NCBI RefSeq assembly: GCF_024345205.1
Contig: NZ_BROC01000004.1
Span: forward strand, 62,001 to 126,000
Direction of reading: 5' to 3'
DNA from: Lapidilactobacillus luobeiensis
GTDB taxonomy: Bacteria; Bacillota; Bacilli; Lactobacillales; Lactobacillaceae
DNA length: 64,000 bases
The position numbers and the translations under genes were made by a program. Below the pieces are notes generated by a model. The model saw only the letters and a program-made list of their open reading frames with translations. It was not told the origin of the DNA and did not search any database. This document shows, piece by piece, positions 9,231-17,103 of this stretch. Each line of letters starts with the position of its first letter. Positions within the stretch are counted from its first letter, which is position 1.

Positions 9231-10046
9231 TTAACGAACTAAATAACCACCATCAACAGCTAACAAGAAGCCGTTAACGTAATTAGAAGCATCACTTGCT
9301 AGGAAGACAGCGACACCCATCAACTCACTTGGTTCACCCCAATGACCAGCGGGGATCCGTCCTAAGATCTCATCATTACGATCCTTTTGCGCACGGATCG
9401 GTGCAGTATTGGCCGTCTTGATATAGCCTGGTGCGATCCCGTTGACTTGAACATTATAAGCGCCTAACTCACTAGCAAACGCCTTAGTCAAACCAGCAAC
9501 GGCATGTTTCGAAGCAGTGTAAGAAGGAATGAATTTCCCACCTTGGAATGAAAGCATGGAACCGATATTGATGATCTTCCCAGATTTCTGCGCCGCAAAA
9601 ACCTTGGCAGCAGCCATCGACATATGATAGACCGCGTTCAAATTAATATTGATGACCCGATCCCAATCTTCATCTTTGGATTCCAATAACGGATTACGTT
9701 TGATCATCCCAGCATTATTGATCAAAATATCAATGTGACCAAAAATTTCAACCGCTTTAGCAACAACTTTTTCAGCGATACCTGCTTCAGTCAGATCAAC
9801 ATCCATAAATTCTACACGGCGGCCACGTTTCTCCACCATTTTACGAGTTTCGTCCCATTCTAATGTGCCAAAGGTCGGTACGAAAACATCAGCTCCTGCT
9901 TCTGCCAATGCAACAGTATAGCCTTGACCCAAACCAGTGTTACCACCAGTAACGATCGCAACCTTACCCTTTAGTGAGAATGCGTTCATCGTAAATTTAT
10001 CAAGTGCTGCTTCATTTTGCTTAATTTCTTCAGGTGATTGCGCCAT
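9231..10046 (-). CDS. kduD: 2-deoxy-D-gluconate 3-dehydrogenase (SDR)
   Basis: NAD(H)-dependent short-chain dehydrogenase that reduces 2,5-diketo-3-deoxygluconate to KDG in the unsaturated-uronate branch of pectin breakdown. It has the cofactor motif TGGNTGLGQG, NNAG and the catalytic YTASK. The frame opens at 10085, but ATG 10046 is preferred because AAAGGAG lies 8 bases before it, giving 271 residues that start MAQSPEEIKQ. The 240-base space to kduI contains a possible operator but no recognisable gene. Substrate is inferred from operon context, as SDRs are diverse. Confidence 0.88.
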   Translation of the reverse strand: MAQSPEEIKQNEAALDKFTMNAFSLKGKVAIVTGGNTGLGQGYTVALAEAGADVFVPTFGTLEWDETRKMVEKRGRRVEFMDVDLTEAGIAEKVVAKAVEIFGHIDILINNAGMIKRNPLLESKDEDWDRVININLNAVYHMSMAAAKVFAAQKSGKIINIGSMLSFQGGKFIPSYTASKHAVAGLTKAFASELGAYNVQVNGIAPGYIKTANTAPIRAQKDRNDEILGRIPAGHWGEPSELMGVAVFLASDASNYVNGFLLAVDGGYLVR

Positions 10047-10157
10047 GATTTTTTCTCCTTTGATTGTCATCTGTTCGCAAGCCATTCATCAACTTGCCCA
10101 GCCACTTTTTGTCAAAATCAAGGAACATCAGTACTCAGCGTCAACACTTGGACCAAC

Positions 10158-10174
10158 AGAGAAAAACCATTTCT
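10158..10174. promoter_or_regulatory. Possible second KdgR-like operator
   Basis: AGAGAAAAACCATTTCT resembles the minus-strand reading of the palindrome at 11158-11174 (both share GAAA..ACCATTT..CT) and lies in the kduI-kduD gap. It is not a perfect palindrome, and the pairing of the two sites is inference. Confidence 0.35.
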
Positions 10175-10286
10175 GCCATGACCTGATCACCACTGCAGCG
10201 GGTAAACATGATGTCCTTCATTACAAGCTATTCAAATCATTCGATTGCTCTTTTTTAATTTCAAACAACTTGGGTAATGCTAAAAA

Positions 10287-11132
10287 TTACTTCAAATCCT
10301 TCATTTCAACTTGATCCATATCATCATAAGTTTGGTTTTCACCACACATTGCCCAGATGAAAGCATAGCTACCAGTTGCGACACCACAATGGATCGACCA
10401 ACTTGGATTGATCACCGCATCTTCTGGATTCAAGAAAATGTGTTTTGATTCGTCAGGCTTACCTAAGAAATGAATGACCCGAGTATCTGGCTCAGCGAAT
10501 TCAATGTAAAGGTAAGTTTCCATCCGTCGTGCATGGGTATGGGCAGGCATTGTGTTCCAAGAGTTTCCTGGTTCAAGGACCGTGTAGCCCATTTGCAATT
10601 GACAAGTATCCATTTGTGACGCGTCGATGTACTTGTAGATCGTCCGCTTATTCATGTGCGCCTGATCACCCTTAGGCATTGCGATCGCATTGGCGAATGG
10701 TAATTTTTTATTTGGAAAAGTCGTTGTCCCAGGTGTGGAAACAACATAGAATTTAGCTGGTTCAGCCGCGTCATCAGATGCGAACTCAACATGCTTTACA
10801 CCCACACCCACATAATAACCGTCATGAGTGACCATTGGTTCTTTAACGCCATCGACTGTGATCGAGCCATTACCACCAATATTGATCACACCCAATTCCC
10901 GCCGTTGTAAGAAATACTCAACACCTAATTGCTTGTCGAGTTTGATTTCTAATGGTTCTTCAGCAGGTGTGACCCCACCAAAGATCATCCGATCATTATA
11001 GGTATAAACTAAACTGATATCACCAGCCGTGAACAAGTTTTCCGCAAGAAATTCTTCGCGCAATTTCTCAGTATCATAATGTTGAATGTCCTCTGGTGCA
11101 TGTGCAAATCTTGTTTCCATCTTAAAACTCAT
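10287..11132 (-). CDS. kduI: 5-keto-4-deoxyuronate isomerase
   Basis: Isomerises 5-keto-4-deoxyuronate (from unsaturated galacturonides made by pectate lyases) to 2,5-diketo-3-deoxygluconate. The 281 residues carry the cupin metal site PAHTHARRMETYLY (two His and Glu) and a later His in NPSWSIHCGVATGSYAF. ATG 11132 is chosen because AGGAGG lies 8 bases upstream; ATG at codon 5 is too far from it. First gene of the kdu operon, divergent from the IclR regulator. Its presence implies that unsaturated oligogalacturonides are taken up, although no lyase or importer for them is in the window. Confidence 0.94.
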   Translation of the reverse strand: MSFKMETRFAHAPEDIQHYDTEKLREEFLAENLFTAGDISLVYTYNDRMIFGGVTPAEEPLEIKLDKQLGVEYFLQRRELGVINIGGNGSITVDGVKEPMVTHDGYYVGVGVKHVEFASDDAAEPAKFYVVSTPGTTTFPNKKLPFANAIAMPKGDQAHMNKRTIYKYIDASQMDTCQLQMGYTVLEPGNSWNTMPAHTHARRMETYLYIEFAEPDTRVIHFLGKPDESKHIFLNPEDAVINPSWSIHCGVATGSYAFIWAMCGENQTYDDMDQVEMKDLK

Positions 11133-11157
11133 GAAAATAGCCTCCTGTTTTCCATAT

Positions 11158-11174
11158 AAGAAAATGGTTTTCTT
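11158..11174. promoter_or_regulatory. KdgR-type palindromic operator
   Basis: AAGAAAATGGTTTTCTT is a perfect 7-3-7 inverted repeat between the kduI -10 box and its ribosome binding site, a typical repressor position. The divergent IclR-family protein is the likely ligand-responsive binder. Confidence 0.65.
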
Positions 11175-11186
11175 GATTTCTTCTTC

Positions 11187-11215
11187 AATATATACTATTA
11201 TTAAATGAAAATCAA
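11187..11215 (-). promoter_or_regulatory. kduI operon promoter
   Basis: Minus strand TTGATT (11215-11210), 17-base spacer, TATATT (11192-11187). Transcription would start just before the palindrome at 11158-11174. Confidence 0.65.
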
Positions 11216-11308
11216 GGGGTAATCTTTTTCTGAAGTCCGATTTTCCAGATAATACAACGCTTTCACCTAATCTCCAAAATTGTTTATTTTGAAAGGAATA
11301 AAACCATT

Positions 11309-12079
11309 ATGACGGAACAAGCGAAGAGCACTTATGGCACGGTCCTGCTCAAAGCCAATGATATCCTAAACGCGATCGCGATCAATAAAGCCCATACTTT
11401 GACGGAGATCGCAGAGATCGCGGGCCTAACGCGATCAACGACTTCAAAGATCCTCGATACGTTACAACAACTGAATTATGTTGATAAAGATGAGCGAAAC
11501 AAAAGCTACCAAATCGGGCCAGCGCTAGTCAAATATAGTGAGGCCTTTCTTAATGATTTCAATATCGTTCGCCTCTGCCGTCCCTACCTGCTCAAGTTAC
11601 GCGATAAATTTGGTGAGACCGTCCATTTAGGCGGCCTTGATAATTCGGAACTGGTCTATTTAGATAAATTCTCTGGCAAGAAATCAATTACCGTGATGAC
11701 TTCAAAAATCGGTGTCCACGCGCCCCTCTACGCAACCGGGATGGGTAAGGCGATCTTAAGCACCTTTAGTTCGGACCACCTGCAAGCCTACCTCGCCAAA
11801 CACCCACTACTCCCCCTAACTGACACCACGATCACTGACAGGTCGGTCTTACAAAGTCAGCTCGAGCAAGCTCAAACAACTGGTCTAGCCTTTGATAACG
11901 CCGAACGTGACGAAGATGTTTATTGTATCGCGACCACGATCACTTATCGCCAGAAGCTTTACGGAGCCTTCAGCATCAGTATTCCCCGTTACCGGATGAA
12001 TTCTGCGGTCAACCAGACCATGGAACAAGAAATCCTCAGGACCAAGAAAGAAATCGAAGATTTTTTGGCTAATGTTTAA
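11309..12079 (+). CDS. IclR family regulator, KdgR-like
   Basis: 256 residues: an N-terminal winged HTH (about 15-75, with TLTEIAEIAGLTRSTTSKIL) and a C-terminal IclR effector domain (VHLGGLDNSELVYLDKFSG near 110-128, APLYATGMGKAIL near 144). IclR proteins with this layout repress uronate genes through KDG in several bacteria, and this gene is divergent from kduI. GAAAGGAATAA precedes ATG 11309. The effector KDG is inferred from family and location; an activator role is also possible. Confidence 0.85.
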   Translation: MTEQAKSTYGTVLLKANDILNAIAINKAHTLTEIAEIAGLTRSTTSKILDTLQQLNYVDKDERNKSYQIGPALVKYSEAFLNDFNIVRLCRPYLLKLRDKFGETVHLGGLDNSELVYLDKFSGKKSITVMTSKIGVHAPLYATGMGKAILSTFSSDHLQAYLAKHPLLPLTDTTITDRSVLQSQLEQAQTTGLAFDNAERDEDVYCIATTITYRQKLYGAFSISIPRYRMNSAVNQTMEQEILRTKKEIEDFLANV

Positions 12080-12709
12080 CTGGATTAAGTGATTGCCCAG
12101 AGTATCGTTTGCAAATTAAGGATTGACAGAACAAAAACAGCTGTCGGCCGTTGATACGATAGACTTCTTCTACCAAAATAGTATTTTCCCATTATTGTGC
12201 CCATACAATTAGAATATTAAACTACTTCAGTTTTTGATGAATTCATCGGGAATTTGATTCAAAATCTCTTTATCCATATTTAGTTTTTCACCTAGACTAA
12301 TAATCGTTTTAAAAATATCTTAAAGCTGTCGCGATTCTAATATCTGATAATGGCCGACTATAGTCATAGAACGATCCCCCAAACGTTCTATATCAATGAA
12401 ACTTAGCCATAATTATCGAGCGAAAAAAGGCGATTGAGCATTCAGTGAAGTTTGATCGCTTTTCTTTTGTCAGGATTCGTTTACATACTAGATACACAGG
12501 TGGAACACTGTGAAACGCTCAAACCCCACCAATAAGTTGGCACTGTTCATACTGTCTTGGACGCTTTGTCCAAGCTGTCCATAAACACTAATCCCATTTA
12601 GTTGCTCGTTATCCCCCGTATTTATCCATTCAATAGTGGTTCCCACTATTCTCAAATCGGACCCCGAGATATCAGTATAATAGTTTAAAGTCTTCTCAAA
12701 TAGCCAGAC

Positions 12710-12910
12710 TTAATACTTTGATATTTTCTTTCCGATATTTACACGGGACTCTTTTAAGTATGTCGTATATGGAATGAGTGGAGTACCAACATGCTCATCG
12801 ATGACATAATCATAGTTGGATCCACTACCATATCCTGCAATAATAGCGAGATTTTTAATCGCTCTGTTTAAAATAGAACACGAGTATGCACCGGGAGCAA
12901 AGTCAGAATC
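12710..12910 (-). pseudogene. Transposase remnant, IS1182-like
   Basis: An in-frame minus-strand stretch of 66 codons, bounded by TAG at 12920 and TAA at 12710, reads ...AIIAGYGSGSNYDYVID... followed by TPLIPYTTYLKESR. This resembles the central catalytic part of IS1182-family transposases (DAGYGSE.NY ... LIPY..YLKE). The frame just upstream continues with a shift (VLSYN...), consistent with frameshift and stop-codon decay. Terminal inverted repeats were not found. Assignment rests on remembered family motifs. Confidence 0.5.
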
Positions 12911-13122
12911 ATCAATAAACTATTTCTGTAGCTTTGCGGAGTTAATATTGTTAAACACAGCGTGTCACGACTCAGATCATTATATGACAGCACCCCAATA
13001 GAGCGGAATTTAAGATTCGCTGGATGATAGATACTAAATGACAAGAATCTATCAGGAGCTTCGACTAGTCGAAGAAAGACTCGAGTTCTTTACTCACCAT
13101 AATCGTTCGACACAAAGAAACA

Positions 13123-13153
13123 GCCTCACCCCAGATAAATACTGGGACAAGGC
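13123..13153 (-). terminator. Possible terminator after the xylan ABC operon
   Basis: GCCT..CCCAG and CTGGG..AGGC can pair around ATAAATA; on the minus strand the stem is followed by TGTTTCTTTGT. It lies about 80 bases after the permease stop. The T-run is weak. Confidence 0.35.
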
Positions 13154-13233
13154 CGTTTAGAAGTGGACAAAATTTATATTATTTCATCTGTCAACTTAGT
13201 AGGAAACAGCAACAAGGTGTTTAATTTATATTT

Positions 13234-14067
13234 TTATTCTTTTAACCCACCAGCTGTCACACCGCCAATGATATAGCGTGATAAGAGTAAGTAAATAATA
13301 ATCAACGGAATAACCGTAAGTCCAATACCTAAGTACATCGCTCCAAATTCAGTTCTATAAATATTTGCCGTTAATAATTGGACCAGCATCGGCAAAGTGT
13401 ACTTAGCCTGATCATTAATTAAGATCAAAGGCATTAAGAAATTATTCCATGAAGCAACAAATGCGAAAATCCCCATTGTTGCCAAACCCGGCTTCATGAT
13501 AGGCAACATGATTTTATGGAAAATTGTAATCTCACTTGCCCCTTCAAGTCTCGCAGCGTCAGCATAATCAGGCTGATAAACTGTTTCCATATATTCAACT
13601 AGGAAGAACACCGTATTTGGTGCCGCAATCGCTGGCAGAATTAGTGGGATATAGTTGTTTAAGAGGTTTAGCCTCATCATGAACTGATAAAAACCAATCA
13701 TACTAATCTGGGGAGGAATCATGATTAAACCAATCATCATTCCAAAAAGAATTTTCTTGCCTTTAAAATTATAGGCAGTAAATGCGTAAGCACCCATGGC
13801 AGAAAAATAAACACTCAAGATTGTTGAACATGCCGCGATAAAAAAGCTGTTTCCCATTCCTTGCCAAACATTGAAACCTTGGTTCATAAGAACATGCCAG
13901 TTATGCACCAAACTATCACTTGGAATCAATGAAAGCCCTTGTCTGATTTGTTCAACGGAACGGGTCGCATTACACAACAAGATCCAGAAAGGTAGAATGC
14001 TCAGAAGGGTCAAAATCCCGCAGAATACATAAATGAGAGTACGTTTTGTTCTCAATGCATGAGCCAT
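13234..14067 (-). CDS. Sugar ABC transporter permease, MalG type (xylo-oligosaccharide)
   Basis: Inner-membrane subunit of a CUT1 carbohydrate importer, 277 residues with six predicted membrane spans. The EAA loop reads YADAARLEGASEITIFHKIMLPIMKPG, where an ATPase would dock. Its ATG overlaps the upstream permease stop by one base (TAATG) behind GGAGGG, indicating coupling. Third gene of binding protein-permease-permease. The substrate is inferred: a XylR-like operator in the promoter and the xylan genes next door suggest xylo-oligosaccharides. No ATPase gene is linked. Confidence 0.9.
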   Translation of the reverse strand: MAHALRTKRTLIYVFCGILTLLSILPFWILLCNATRSVEQIRQGLSLIPSDSLVHNWHVLMNQGFNVWQGMGNSFFIAACSTILSVYFSAMGAYAFTAYNFKGKKILFGMMIGLIMIPPQISMIGFYQFMMRLNLLNNYIPLILPAIAAPNTVFFLVEYMETVYQPDYADAARLEGASEITIFHKIMLPIMKPGLATMGIFAFVASWNNFLMPLILINDQAKYTLPMLVQLLTANIYRTEFGAMYLGIGLTVIPLIIIYLLLSRYIIGGVTAGGLKE

Positions 14068-15011
14068 TATTTTGCCCTCCCAACTTTTGTACGATCCTTA
14101 AAGACACTGAACATTAAGACACTTAACACAATTGAAATCAAAAGTAGAATTACAGATGCTGTTGCAGCCAAATAGAAATTACGATTTCCTGAAAAAGCTT
14201 GTTGATAAATATACATCGTTATTGTTAAAACACTATTATTTGGCCCACCTTTAGTCAATAAGAATGGGATATCAAAAACCTGTAACCCACCGATTAAAGA
14301 AGTAACCAGCGTGTATAGTAGAATTGGTTTTAACAAAGGAATCGTAATATGTCTGAAGATTTGTCCATCAGTTGCTCCATCAACACGTGCGGATTCAAAC
14401 AATGATTCACTAATACTTAAGATGCCCGATTGCAGAACAATCATTGTTTGTCCATACCACATCCAGAACTGGATAAAAGCGACAATAAAAACCGTGGCCC
14501 AATTATTCTGGAAGAAGTTATATGCCGAATCGATTACCCCAAGTTTAATCAACAACATGTTGATTGGACCCATCGGATAACTAAATAAAGCTGAGAACAG
14601 TACTGCAACCGAGGCTGCGGTAATAACATTGGGAAGGTAGAAAACAACTTTGAAGAATTGCGTCCCCCGTAACTTTAACTTCATGTTCGTGAACCACGCC
14701 GCAAGCAGCAAGGCCACACCCATCTGAGGTATAAAATTCAATATCCACAAAATGACTGTATTCTTGATTGACTTAAGAAATAGCTGATTCTGCAAAATCG
14801 ACTTATAGTTTTTTAATCCCACAAAATTTGATTGCGTGTTCCATCCTGCTAAGTCAGTAAAACTCAAATAAATCGTATACAAGATTGGATATAAAGAAAA
14901 AATTAGAAAAATAATGAAAAATGGTAATAAAAAGTAATAGCCATAACGGTTATACCGCTCAAAGTGACCACGCGCTTCGACTTTTGACTCTTTTGAATCT
15001 CCAGAATTCAT
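14067..15011 (-). CDS. Sugar ABC transporter permease, MalF type (xylo-oligosaccharide)
   Basis: CUT1 permease of 314 residues with an N-terminal cytoplasmic arm, then six spans starting at YYFLLPFFIIFLIFSLYPI. The EAA loop is LFESARVDGATDGQIFRHITIPLLKP. A good AGGAGG precedes ATG 15011. It lies 93 bases downstream of the binding-protein gene, with a perfect stem-loop (15058-15088) in the gap. Forms the channel heterodimer with the following MalG-type subunit. Confidence 0.92.
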   Translation of the reverse strand: MNSGDSKESKVEARGHFERYNRYGYYFLLPFFIIFLIFSLYPILYTIYLSFTDLAGWNTQSNFVGLKNYKSILQNQLFLKSIKNTVILWILNFIPQMGVALLLAAWFTNMKLKLRGTQFFKVVFYLPNVITAASVAVLFSALFSYPMGPINMLLIKLGVIDSAYNFFQNNWATVFIVAFIQFWMWYGQTMIVLQSGILSISESLFESARVDGATDGQIFRHITIPLLKPILLYTLVTSLIGGLQVFDIPFLLTKGGPNNSVLTITMYIYQQAFSGNRNFYLAATASVILLLISIVLSVLMFSVFKDRTKVGRAK

Positions 15012-15057
15012 ATCCGATCCTCCTCACTTTAAAATAGTCACTTTCTTGAATAAAATT

Positions 15058-15088
15058 GAGGTATAGTCGCTCACGCGGACTATACCTC
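15058..15088. other. Stem-loop between binding-protein and permease genes
   Basis: GAGGTATAGTC and GACTATACCTC form a perfect 11-bp stem with a 9-base loop, 17 bases after the binding-protein stop. No T-run follows on the minus strand, so it is more likely an mRNA 3'-stabilising or partial attenuation structure than a strong terminator. Confidence 0.7.
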
Positions 15089-15104
15089 ACGCAGAATCTA
15101 GTTG

Positions 15105-16424
15105 TTACTTAATCTCTACATCCGGATACGCATTCTGAACCGCATCTTTAAAATTCTTAATTGCTTCCGTCTTCGTAACTTTTCCTTGCGAATAAGGAGT
15201 TACAGCATTATCAACAAACAGGATTTGAATTGATTGGTCATATTTAGTCCATAAATTGCCATTGATACCAGCAGCCGAGGTTTCAAATTGCTTGTATTGG
15301 TTTTGACCACCTAAGAAGTCACTCTTGAAGTCGCCTTCAATTTCTTTAACAACTTTTGTATTCGATACAAAGTCATTCTGATCTTTAGCCCATTTCTTCT
15401 GGAAGGATGCACTAGTGGCTACCCATTTAGCAATCTTGGCTGCTTCTTTCTCCATTGCAGAATCTTTAACAGCACCTAGATAAGTACCACCCCATGCATA
15501 TTCCCATGGACCTGTTGTTACACGCCAGTCTCCTGAAGTATCATTACCAGTCTTGGATGATTTAGCATTAGGTTGTAACCAGTAGAATAAGCCCCATGAT
15601 GGTAGACTATAACCAAAGATATTATCACTTGACATTCCTGAGAAATATTCACTTGACTGCTCAGTTGTATCTTGAGTCAACTTCTGACTAACAAATTCCT
15701 TCCCCATATCCATCAAATCATACATCGACTTGTCAATAGTCAACTTATTATCAACAACCCAAGGATCTTTACGAGCACCGATCATTGGCTCAAATAAATC
15801 TGAGATGCTAGAAACCATAAAGACCTTGCCGTTTGACTTTTCTTTTACTTCTTTCGCTGTTGCTGTGAAACTAGCCGCATCAGAGATTTTAGCCTGCATC
15901 TCTTCAGGTGTTGTCACGCCTAAGAGACTTTTAGCTAAGCTAGCACGATAATAGAATGCGCCTGGTGTCGCCTGCCAGGACAAAGCAACTTGATGGCCGC
16001 TTTCATCCTGACCAACCTTTTTTACATAACCGATTGTATCTTTGGAAGCTGACTTAATGCCAACTTGACTTAAATCTGCCATTTTACCAGAGTTAACGTA
16101 CTTCTTTACAAATGACGCGTCTAATGCAATCAAGTCTGGACCATTTTTTGTCCCAAGAACAGGGTCGAGCTTTGTCTGAAAATTCTCGAAAGGCACAACC
16201 GTAACTTTTATCTTGTAGTCCATGTCTTTGTGGGCAGGGATATAATACTTATTGATGATCTTCTTCATATCATCTGTAAACGTCCATACTTTTAATGTCT
16301 TACCCTTGGTATCACTAGTTTCTGCGCTCTTCTTTTCGCCTGAAGAACTACATCCTGCTAATAAAATTGCTGAACATGCAATTGCAACCAAACCCGAAAG
16401 AAATCTCCACTTTTTCTTTGACAT
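15105..16424 (-). CDS. Extracellular sugar-binding lipoprotein (xylo-oligosaccharide)
   Basis: Family 1 solute-binding protein, 439 residues. Signal peptide of about 24 residues ends in the lipobox LLAGC with Cys25 lipidated, followed by a Ser/Lys/Thr-rich linker. The mature part opens LKVWTFTDDMKKIINKYY and has aromatic residues (LPSWGLFYWLQPNA, WRVTTGPWEYAWGG) suited to stacking on sugars. GAAGGAG precedes ATG 16424. First gene of its operon, with its own promoter, a cre-like site and a XylR-like operator. Substrate inferred from context. Confidence 0.92.
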   Translation of the reverse strand: MSKKKWRFLSGLVAIACSAILLAGCSSSGEKKSAETSDTKGKTLKVWTFTDDMKKIINKYYIPAHKDMDYKIKVTVVPFENFQTKLDPVLGTKNGPDLIALDASFVKKYVNSGKMADLSQVGIKSASKDTIGYVKKVGQDESGHQVALSWQATPGAFYYRASLAKSLLGVTTPEEMQAKISDAASFTATAKEVKEKSNGKVFMVSSISDLFEPMIGARKDPWVVDNKLTIDKSMYDLMDMGKEFVSQKLTQDTTEQSSEYFSGMSSDNIFGYSLPSWGLFYWLQPNAKSSKTGNDTSGDWRVTTGPWEYAWGGTYLGAVKDSAMEKEAAKIAKWVATSASFQKKWAKDQNDFVSNTKVVKEIEGDFKSDFLGGQNQYKQFETSAAGINGNLWTKYDQSIQILFVDNAVTPYSQGKVTKTEAIKNFKDAVQNAYPDVEIK

Positions 16425-16510
16425 TTAAAACGCTCTCCTTCACGAATTAACTACCCATTTCTTACCCTAAATGGAACCTAATACAAGAAAATGTTACTCC
16501 TTTCGATTAA

Positions 16511-16527
16511 TTAGTATAATTAACTAA
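16511..16527. promoter_or_regulatory. XylR-like operator
   Basis: TTAGTATAATTAACTAA is a near-perfect dyad followed by CTTAC. The xylA operator at 22886-22906 also begins TTAGT and ends AACTAACTTAC, placed similarly downstream of the -10. This links the importer to the xylose regulon. Confidence 0.5.
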
Positions 16528-16539
16528 CTTACATGTTAG

Positions 16540-16568
16540 ATAATAAATCACAGAAACAATTTTGTCAA
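16540..16568 (-). promoter_or_regulatory. Promoter of the xylo-oligosaccharide ABC operon
   Basis: Minus strand TTGACA (16568-16563), 17-base spacer, TATTAT (16545-16540): close to consensus. Confidence 0.8.
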
Positions 16569-16577
16569 GCGCTTTCA
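16563..16577. promoter_or_regulatory. cre-like site over the -35 box
   Basis: Minus strand TGAAAGCGCTTGACA has a perfect cre left half and core (TGAAAGCGCT) and fuses into the -35 hexamer. The right half is imperfect. Confidence 0.5.
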
Positions 16578-16994
16578 TGAAGTATTGTTTTCACTTAATC
16601 AAACATTACTGAAGTATTACTGATATTTTCACCTTTCAGATTACTTTACACATCTCGTTTTATTGTAGATAAAATTAAATTTTAAACATTCATTATTTGA
16701 AAGCTTTCGCGTATCAAAAACCCGTTAGACCCTCATATGTCTCAATATATCTTGCTTACTTTTTCAAATTTTTTAAACAAGTGAACACCTAAAACAACCA
16801 TGTTGCTATTGGGAGAGACCCTTCTAGGTCGCGTAATAAATCGGTTAGTTTTTGTGTTTTGGCTAATATGAATAGATTGATTTTATTGTTTTAGTAAAGT
16901 TTTAGTGATTTTAGGCGTTTGAAAAATAAAATAGCTTTTATTGCATAACTAATTAAAAAACCGGATTACTTAAATACTCAAAACCAAGATTCAC
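16578..16994. other. AT-rich intergenic stretch
   Basis: About 0.4 kb of AT-rich sequence between the GH3 terminator and the ABC promoter. It has no reading frame with a ribosome binding site. A TGAAAGCTTTCG stretch near 16700 lacks the CG core of a cre. I see no function in the remainder. Confidence 0.5.
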
Positions 16995-17032
16995 AAAAAG
17001 ATCTTTAAATCAACTCGATTTAAAGACCTCTT
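16995..17032 (-). terminator. Terminator after the GH3 gene
   Basis: Minus strand GTCTTTAAATC, GAGTT loop and GATTTAAAGAT, followed by CTTTTTGTG, about 70 bases past the GH3 stop. It separates the xylB-CE4-GH3 unit from the importer operon. Confidence 0.75.
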
Positions 17033-17103
17033 ATTTTATATCTAGATTAAAAACGAACGAGATATTGAAAGATCAATCTACGACAAAACTACTTCCTTAT
17101 TTT

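Larger units (their letters stand above)
12080..13233. other. Long non-coding stretch with decayed remnants
   Basis: About 1.15 kb without an intact gene, separating the uronate and xylan loci. It contains a broken transposase piece (12710-12910). On the minus strand around 12235-12325 there is a short open stretch (SLGEKLNMDKEILNQIPDEF) that may be another gene fragment of unknown origin. A 61-codon plus-strand frame at 12816-13001 lies over the transposase remnant and is not believable as a gene. Confidence 0.5.

Noticed and set aside
9937-10314. 125-codon plus-strand frame over the kduD-kduI gap
   Set aside because: Mostly antisense to kduD; no ribosome binding site and no recognisable domain.
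11252-11265. ATACAACGCTTTCA as a cre site between kduI and the IclR gene
   Set aside because: Only the right half matches; three mismatches in the left half, so too weak to list.
16690-16710. TGAAAGCTTTCG as a cre site
   Set aside because: Lacks the central CG of the cre core and is not placed at a promoter.
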